From contig NZ_CP163443.1 in assembly GCF_041053055.1 (NCBI RefSeq), positions 2,542,001-2,606,000 on the forward strand: a stretch of 64,000 nucleotides of DNA, given 5' to 3'. Position 1 is the stretch's first letter. Each line of letters begins with the position of its first letter. Shown piece by piece: positions 58,379 through 64,000 of this stretch. This stretch comes from Streptomyces sp. R41 (GTDB taxonomy: Bacteria > Actinomycetota > Actinomycetes > Streptomycetales > Streptomycetaceae). The notes beneath the pieces were generated by a model. It was not told the DNA's origin and made no database searches. It saw nothing but the letters and a program-made list of their open reading frames with translations. Both the position numbers and the translations under genes were made by a program.

Positions 58379-59773
58379 TCAGCTTCCTCCGGTGTGCACC
58401 TGGAAGGCGGCCCGGCGTACGGCCTTGGCGAGCGCCGGGTCCGGGTGCGCGGCGGCGAGCGCGACCAGGACCTGCACGGTGCGGGGGTGCCCGACCGCGC
58501 GTACCTCGTCGAGGAGTGCGGGCACGGTGGGCTGCACCGCGGACTCCAAGTGCCGTACGAGGAGCGGGGCTTCACCGTGGTCGGCGACAGCGGCCGCGGT
58601 GTCGACCCACAGCCAGGTGGCCTCCTCGCGGGTGAGCACCTCGTGGGCGTCCTCGGGGTCGTGACCGTCGTGCTCGGCGAGCCACAGCAGGGCGTAGGGA
58701 CGCAGCGAGGTCTCCTCGGCCACGGTGCGCACGTCGGGCTCGGCGGGGGCGCCGACCACGCGCAGCGCCTCGAAGGCGAGACCGCGGGTGAGGGCGTCCT
58801 CGCCGCGGGCGGCGTCGAGGAGTTCGGTGACGGCGCTGCCGACGGGGCGGGCGGCCAGCCAGGCGCGGTATTCGGCGCGGGCCGCGTTGGGGCGCAGCTG
58901 AGCGCAGCCGCGGAGCATGTCCTCGGCGGACTGCTCGATGTTCCCGGCCGGGCTCTGCGCGGCGACGCAGATCTGCTCCAGCTTGACCCAGACCGCCCAG
59001 CTGCCGAGCGGGGTGAGGGTGGCCTGGCCGTCGGCGCAGGTGAGCGCGCCCACGGAGGCGAGGGCGTGCAGGGCCCAGTCGAGGAGGGGGGCGAGCGGGG
59101 TGTCCGCGACCTCGGCGTTGGCCTCCGGCTGGGGGCCGTAGGGGATTTCGCAGCGCTCGGTGCGCAGTTCCGTGACCCGCTGCTCGAGGAGGTCGAGGAG
59201 TTGTTCCACGGGGACGGGCCCCGCGGAGAGCTGGAGGAAGGAGAGCACCTGAGGCATCGCGGAGACGACCTCGGCGACGGCGGCGGGTTCGCGGTCCGCG
59301 GGCTCCGCATACGCGAGCGACCAGGCGTCGAAGAGGGCGACCCAGCCGCGCAGTACGGCGCTGTCGTCGCGGTTCCAGGCGCGCAGCCGCCAGCCCGGGC
59401 GGGCGCTGCCGCCGTGCACCTCGACAAGGCCCGCCAGGCGTGCGGTGTCCCAGTCCGCGCGGACCTGAGCCGGGCTCAGCCCCAGTTCGGCGGCGGCCCG
59501 TTCGGCGGTGGCGTCGGAGAGGGTGCCCTTGCTGTCGGGGGTCGCACCGTCGCGCCCCGGGCGCAGGGCGGCATCGGCCCAGCGGGCGACACGGGCCGCG
59601 CCGGCCAGGCCGGTGCGCGCCATACGGGCCAGTTCCGCGGGCGGCGGTGTGCCCTCGGGCGGCCGCGGTGCGGGGCGGCGCGTGCGGCGCTGGGTCACCG
59701 CTCGGGGGGCGGCGGCCAGGGGCCGCGGGCTGACGAGTCGGAGCCTGGAGTCGCGCGGATTACGGGACGTCAC
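58379..59773 (-). CDS. Large cytoplasmic protein of unknown function
   Basis: A 464-aa mainly helical protein. After a basic N-terminus (RNPRDSRLRLVSPRPLAAAPR), long helical segments include AAELGLSPAQVRADWDTARLAGLVEVHGG, which looks like a winged-helix. The C-terminal 150 residues have HEAT-like repeats (EALRVVGAPAEPDVRTVAEE and RHLESAVQPTVPALLDEV). I cannot assign a family. GTG 59773 is a guess; a GTG at 59821 adds 16 residues without a clear ribosome site. Confidence 0.7.
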   Translation of the reverse strand: MTSRNPRDSRLRLVSPRPLAAAPRAVTQRRTRRPAPRPPEGTPPPAELARMARTGLAGAARVARWADAALRPGRDGATPDSKGTLSDATAERAAAELGLSPAQVRADWDTARLAGLVEVHGGSARPGWRLRAWNRDDSAVLRGWVALFDAWSLAYAEPADREPAAVAEVVSAMPQVLSFLQLSAGPVPVEQLLDLLEQRVTELRTERCEIPYGPQPEANAEVADTPLAPLLDWALHALASVGALTCADGQATLTPLGSWAVWVKLEQICVAAQSPAGNIEQSAEDMLRGCAQLRPNAARAEYRAWLAARPVGSAVTELLDAARGEDALTRGLAFEALRVVGAPAEPDVRTVAEETSLRPYALLWLAEHDGHDPEDAHEVLTREEATWLWVDTAAAVADHGEAPLLVRHLESAVQPTVPALLDEVRAVGHPRTVQVLVALAAAHPDPALAKAVRRAAFQVHTGGS

Positions 59774-59986
59774 GGGTGCAGTCTTCCGGTTGACGGTCCG
59801 AAAACCCAAACGGAATGTCACGGCAGGCGACGGGGGTGGTGAGCGCGGGGGTTTCTGGGGGCGCTCGACACGCGGGAACGAGCCCTCACGAGAGTTGTCC
59901 AGGACCGAAGCGGAAGGGCGCCGTCGGGTTCGCCGGGGTGCTTCGTGGAGGCCCGCGATCCGGCTCGGTCGCGGGCGTGCCGAGGC

Positions 59987-61114
59987 TTACATCAGGGGGG
60001 TGAGGAAGCGGCGCAGGGCCTCTTCGTAGCCTTCCGGGTCGGCGTTCCACATGGCGCCGTGCGGGGCCTGCGGGACCGTGTGCAGGGTGACCAGGTCCGG
60101 GCGGCGCTCGGCGAGGCGGCGTGAGGTGCCCCAAGGGGCGATGGTGTCGTCCGGGCCGTGCACCACCAGGGTCGGCACTTTGAGGTGGTCGGGGTGCGCG
60201 GCGTTCTCGATGCGGTCGCCGTGCAGGCCCGTGCGGCCCTGGGCGGCGCGCACCGCGAGGGGCAGCAGGGCGCTGGGGGTGCGGCGGGCCGTGGCGAGGG
60301 CGCGCAGCGTGGTCTCCCAGCTGAGGACGGGCGAGTCGAGGACCAGGCCGGAGATCCGCTCGCGCAGGGCGGAGTGCGCGGCGGCGCGCAGAGCCATGGT
60401 GGCACCGATGGACCAGCCGTACAGGACGACCTGCTCGGCGCCGTACCGCACGGCGTACCGGATGGCCGCGTCGAGGTCGCGCCACTCGGTCTCGCCGAGG
60501 TGGTTCAGGCCGTCCTGGGAGCGGGGTGCGCCGAGGTCGCCGCGGTAGGCGAGGTCGAGTACCGGGAAGTGGTGGCGGTTCAGGAACTCCATCACGTTCA
60601 TCGGATGTTCGCGGGTGGCGCCCAGGCCGTGCACGGTGATCACCCAGGTGTCGCGGACGGCGGGCACGAACCAGGCGGGCAGGGCGCCGAGTTCGCCGGG
60701 TATGTCGACGTCGGCGTGGGCGAGGCCGAGGGCGGCGCTCGGGTCGCCGATGTGCAGGTTCGGGGTGAGCCAGACCTTGTCGCCGGGTTCCAGGGAGCCG
60801 TGGGTGACGCGTTCCAGGCGGCGTACGACCGTGTCGACGGGGTGGGGAGTGGCCTTCATGACCGGGCCGACGACCGCGTGGGAGCCGTCCCCGGCGAGGC
60901 CGTAGGTGCCCGGGCGCTGGGAGGCCAGGTCCCGGGTGAGCGTGATGCCGCCCGCCGTCGTGCCGTGCACGGTGAGCCGGGGCTCGGTGGGCAGGGGTCT
61001 GCCGGGCGACGTCTTCAGCGCGGCGTCACTCGCGAACCGGCCCGCCGCCACGGAGGCCGCGCACGCGGCTATGGCTGCGGTGACGGCTGCGGCCGCGGCT
61101 CTGATGGTGCGCAC
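59987..61114 (-). CDS. Membrane-anchored alpha/beta hydrolase
   Basis: A 375-aa protein. An N-terminal signal anchor (VRTIRAAAAAVTAAIAAC) precedes a hydrolase domain. The nucleophile elbow is LYGWSIGAT, the Asp is in VHGPDDTIAPWG, and the His is in PQAPHGAMWN, so the triad is complete. An oxyanion segment VITVHGLGATREHP is also present. Substrates cannot be read from sequence. GTG 61114 has GGGAGA about 13 bp upstream. The gene ends with a TAA stop. Confidence 0.88.
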   Translation of the reverse strand: MRTIRAAAAAVTAAIAACAASVAAGRFASDAALKTSPGRPLPTEPRLTVHGTTAGGITLTRDLASQRPGTYGLAGDGSHAVVGPVMKATPHPVDTVVRRLERVTHGSLEPGDKVWLTPNLHIGDPSAALGLAHADVDIPGELGALPAWFVPAVRDTWVITVHGLGATREHPMNVMEFLNRHHFPVLDLAYRGDLGAPRSQDGLNHLGETEWRDLDAAIRYAVRYGAEQVVLYGWSIGATMALRAAAHSALRERISGLVLDSPVLSWETTLRALATARRTPSALLPLAVRAAQGRTGLHGDRIENAAHPDHLKVPTLVVHGPDDTIAPWGTSRRLAERRPDLVTLHTVPQAPHGAMWNADPEGYEEALRRFLTPLM

Positions 61115-61300
61115 GCGTCCAGTCTCCCGGGGGACCCAGCTCTCGGCCAGCGGGAGCGGGGCTCGGATGACGTCTTTCGCCCCGGGTCGGGGCCTGTGCG
61201 CTCTCGTGGTGCGGGTGGTGCGGCACGGCCGGATCCGTACGTCTCGTCCGAGCGCCGTCGCGGCGGGGAGGAGGCCCCGCCCCCGGTGCGGCGGGGCTGC

Positions 61301-61330
61301 TTGTCCGCCGCGCTTCAGTGCGGCGGACAA
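61301..61330 (-). terminator. Terminator after the class II aldolase
   Basis: An 11-bp perfect stem TTGTCCGCCGC / GCGGCGGACAA with an 8-nt loop lies 46 bp past the aldolase stop. A second GC-rich inverted repeat GCCCCG / CGGGGC sits just beyond. Confidence 0.6.
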
Positions 61331-61375
61331 AGACAACCCGGCGGACAAGGCAAGCCGGCGGGCGGAGCACACGGG

Positions 61376-62107
61376 CTAGTCCCGCTGTCCGTACCCCCGT
61401 AGCCGCTCCCCCGCCTCCTGGGTCTGCTGGGGTGACAGCAGCGTGGGGGTCAGGCCCGGGACGGAGGAGGCCAGGAGCCAGACGCGGGACATCCACTCCA
61501 GCTGGGCTGTGCGGTCGTACGCCTGGTTCAAGGAGTCTCCGTAGGCGATGGTGCCGTGGTTCTGGAGGAGGCAGGCGGTGCGGTGGTCGAGGGCCTGGAG
61601 CATGTTCTCGGCCAACTCCGGAGTGCCGTATGTCGCATAGGGGGCAACACGGACCGGCCCGCCGAGGGCGCCCGCCATGTAGTGGATCAGCGGGAGCTCG
61701 GGGACGAGCGTGGAAACCGCCGTCGCGTGCGCGGCATGGGTGTGGACGACGGCGCGCGCGTCGGTCGCACGGTAGATCGCGAGATGCATCGGCAGTTCGC
61801 TCGTCGGAAGAAGCGAACCGAGCACCTGCCGGCCGTCGAGATCGACGCCGACGAGGTCGTCGGGCGTCAGCCGGTCGTACGGCACTCCCGTGGGCGTGAC
61901 CAGGACGGTGCCGCCGACCCGTACCGACACATTGCCCGACGTACCGACGACCAGTCCGTCGGCCACCGTCCGGCGGGCTGTCAGGACGAGCTCGTCCCAC
62001 GCCCGTTCCATCGCGTCCCGGGCGCCACTCGCGCCCAACTCGCCCCGCCCAGGCGCATCCTGTGCGTCCTCCCGCACGTCCCGTGCGTCCCGCCGCTGCT
62101 CAGCCAT
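61376..62107 (-). CDS. Class II aldolase/adducin family protein (fuculose-phosphate aldolase-like)
   Basis: A 243-aa zinc aldolase. The conserved GTSGNVSVRV binds phosphate. Metal ligands are the His pair in AVVHTHAAHATA and the His in LLQNHGTIAYG, and the acid is in TSELPMHLAIY. It may split fuculose- or ribulose-type sugar phosphates, or methylthioribulose phosphate. ATG 62107 has AGGAT at 8 bp. It ends at a hairpin. Confidence 0.88.
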   Translation of the reverse strand: MAEQRRDARDVREDAQDAPGRGELGASGARDAMERAWDELVLTARRTVADGLVVGTSGNVSVRVGGTVLVTPTGVPYDRLTPDDLVGVDLDGRQVLGSLLPTSELPMHLAIYRATDARAVVHTHAAHATAVSTLVPELPLIHYMAGALGGPVRVAPYATYGTPELAENMLQALDHRTACLLQNHGTIAYGDSLNQAYDRTAQLEWMSRVWLLASSVPGLTPTLLSPQQTQEAGERLRGYGQRD

Positions 62108-62303
62108 GCCGCGATCCTGCCAGGCACGGACGTCAACACGCCGCAGGCGAGGGCACTTTAGGGCGGAATCCGTGCGTCCGTAAGGGCGCATATGGGCATA
62201 CATCACCCTCTGTTGGCGATTGGCTGGCGATCGACGGGCATTCACCGATCTTCAAGTAATCTCTGGGGGATTTGTCGTGCACGTCGCCATTCCGGGGGGA
62301 AAT

Positions 62304-63053
62304 ATGGCCCGTGATCACAAACCATTCCGTCGCCGTGCCCGCGTCGTCGCGGCAACGGCCATCGTGGGGGCACTCACCGCCGGTGGGACCGCCCTCGTCG
62401 CGGTTCCGGCCTCCGCGGCGAGCAGGCCCAAAGGGCACGACGTCTCCTCGCACCAGAAGAACGTCGACTGGCAGAGCGCGAAAGCAAAGGGCGCCCGGTT
62501 CGTCTACGTCAAGGCGACTGAGTCCCACACCTACCGCAATCCGTACTTCAGCCGGCAGTACAACGGCGCACGCAACGCGGGCATCCTTCACGGCGCCTAT
62601 CACTTCGCGGTGCCGAACAAGTCGTCCGGCACCGCCCAGGCCACATACTTCGTGCGCAACGGCGGCGCCTGGCGCTCGGACGGCTGGACGCTGCCGCCCG
62701 CGCTGGACATCGAGTACAACCCGTACAGCAGCCACAAGTGCTACGGCCTGAGCAAGGCCAAGATGGTGAGCTGGATCAAGGCGTTCAGCGACGAGGTCAA
62801 GCGGGAGACCGGCCGTCGTCCGGTGATCTACACGACCACGCACTGGTGGAACACCTGCACCGGCGGCAGTCGCGCCTTCGCCGCGAACCACGCCCTGTGG
62901 CTCGCCCGCTACGACTCGGCGGACGCGGGTGCGCTGCCGGCCGGCTGGTCGTACTGGACGTTCTGGCAGTACGACAACAGCGGCAGCCTGCCGGGTGACC
63001 AGAATCTCTTCAACGGATCCATGACCGCGCTCAAGAGGCTCGCGCGAGGCTAG
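62304..63053 (+). CDS. Secreted GH25 (Chalaropsis-type) lysozyme
   Basis: A 249-aa muramidase. The N-terminus has twin Arg and a hydrophobic stretch, RRRARVVAATAIVGALTAGGTALVA, ending at an Ala-Ser-Ala site. The mature enzyme begins with GHDVSSHQ. Catalytic acids are the Asp there and the Asp-x-Glu in ALDIEYNPY. ATG 62304 has GGGGGGA about 5 bp upstream. It hydrolyses the bond between MurNAc and GlcNAc outside the cell. Confidence 0.92.
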   Translation: MARDHKPFRRRARVVAATAIVGALTAGGTALVAVPASAASRPKGHDVSSHQKNVDWQSAKAKGARFVYVKATESHTYRNPYFSRQYNGARNAGILHGAYHFAVPNKSSGTAQATYFVRNGGAWRSDGWTLPPALDIEYNPYSSHKCYGLSKAKMVSWIKAFSDEVKRETGRRPVIYTTTHWWNTCTGGSRAFAANHALWLARYDSADAGALPAGWSYWTFWQYDNSGSLPGDQNLFNGSMTALKRLARG

Positions 63054-63097
63054 AGACCGGTACCGGAGCCCGATATTCCGCCTCTGTTCGAGATGCC

Positions 63098-63132
63098 GGG
63101 CCGCTCCTTCGTCGTAAACGGAGGGGCGGTCC
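63098..63132 (+). terminator. Possible terminator after the GH25 lysozyme
   Basis: GGGCCGCTCC and GGAGGGGCGGTCC face each other around a 12-nt loop, with a bulge. It is the only inverted repeat in the gap before the PHO box. Confidence 0.4.
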
Positions 63133-63162
63133 GTCGATTGAGACACCCCACCGCCTGCCCTA

Positions 63163-63184
63163 GTTCATCTTCCGTTCACTCAGG
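63163..63184 (+). promoter_or_regulatory. PHO box (PhoP direct repeat)
   Basis: GTTCATCTTCC followed by GTTCACTCAGG are two adjacent 11-bp units matching the Streptomyces PhoP repeat GTTCACCnnnn. A degenerate third unit follows. They lie 48 bp upstream of the Pit start codon, which fits phosphate control. Confidence 0.8.
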
Positions 63185-63231
63185 TTGCCTACGGTCCACC
63201 TGCCACTGACGTCAAACAGAAGCCTGGGTAA

Positions 63232-64000
<769 letters not shown>

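Overview
This is a high-GC actinobacterial chromosome segment, almost certainly Streptomyces. The evidence is the G/C-rich third codon positions, the frequent GTG and TTG starts, and typical Streptomyces families (streptophobe-like membrane protein, P10-family protein, SGM_5486-type micro-protein, paired subtilisin-like proteases). Two interspersed repeats that I recall as common in Streptomyces intergenic DNA are also present. The gene order around fabG-fabI, tldD-tldE, tyrS, moaA and the acetate-type symporter matches my recollection of the S. coelicolor core region near SCO1800-1845; I could not check this by alignment. I see no rRNA, tRNA, CRISPR array, insertion sequence, integrase or phage gene.

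Layout. 1-3.7 kb: a NarL-type response regulator (cut by the window edge) with its GAF histidine kinase, then an SDR and a divergent QueA-like protein. 4-10 kb: a lytic transglycosylase, a double-FHA ABC transporter and a streptophobe-like membrane protein carrying a TTA (bldA) codon, then a 0.6 kb repeat-rich gap. 10-22 kb: serB, sixA, an MFS exporter with a 38-aa companion and a divergent FadR-type regulator, fabG-fabI, tldD-tldE, tyrS and small membrane proteins. 22-29 kb: moaA, a DUF485/solute-symporter pair and two tandem secreted S8 proteases. 29-35 kb: a CoA transferase that looks circularly permuted, a CopD-like protein, an alcohol dehydrogenase and a lysoplasmalogenase/fatty-acid-hydroxylase pair suggestive of ether-lipid cleavage.

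35-41 kb: a VIT-type transporter and a tight four-gene catabolic-looking operon (acetoacetate-decarboxylase-like, SDR, two amidohydrolases) opposite a TetR regulator, with a perfect 7-3-7 operator between them. 41-49 kb: a bacterial RING-finger protein with a TerD-like region, an exonuclease-BRCT fusion, SURF1, a GH15 enzyme with an EQT-repeat insertion and an SDR lacking Tyr and Lys at the active site. 49-52 kb: a five-gene Asp23/AmaP envelope-stress operon opposite a P10-family protein that itself looks like two Asp23-type units. 52-64 kb: enoyl-CoA hydratase, a small HTH protein, an ABC-F protein, a repeat-bearing membrane protein, a zinc metallopeptidase, an alpha/beta hydrolase, a class II aldolase, a GH25 lysozyme and a Pit phosphate transporter (cut by the window edge) behind a PHO box.

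At the scale of the whole window, the 12-bp palindrome CACGCGCGCGTG occurs 13 times, all inside genes and in several reading frames, far more than base composition predicts. Seven of the copies fall in 5.3 kb.
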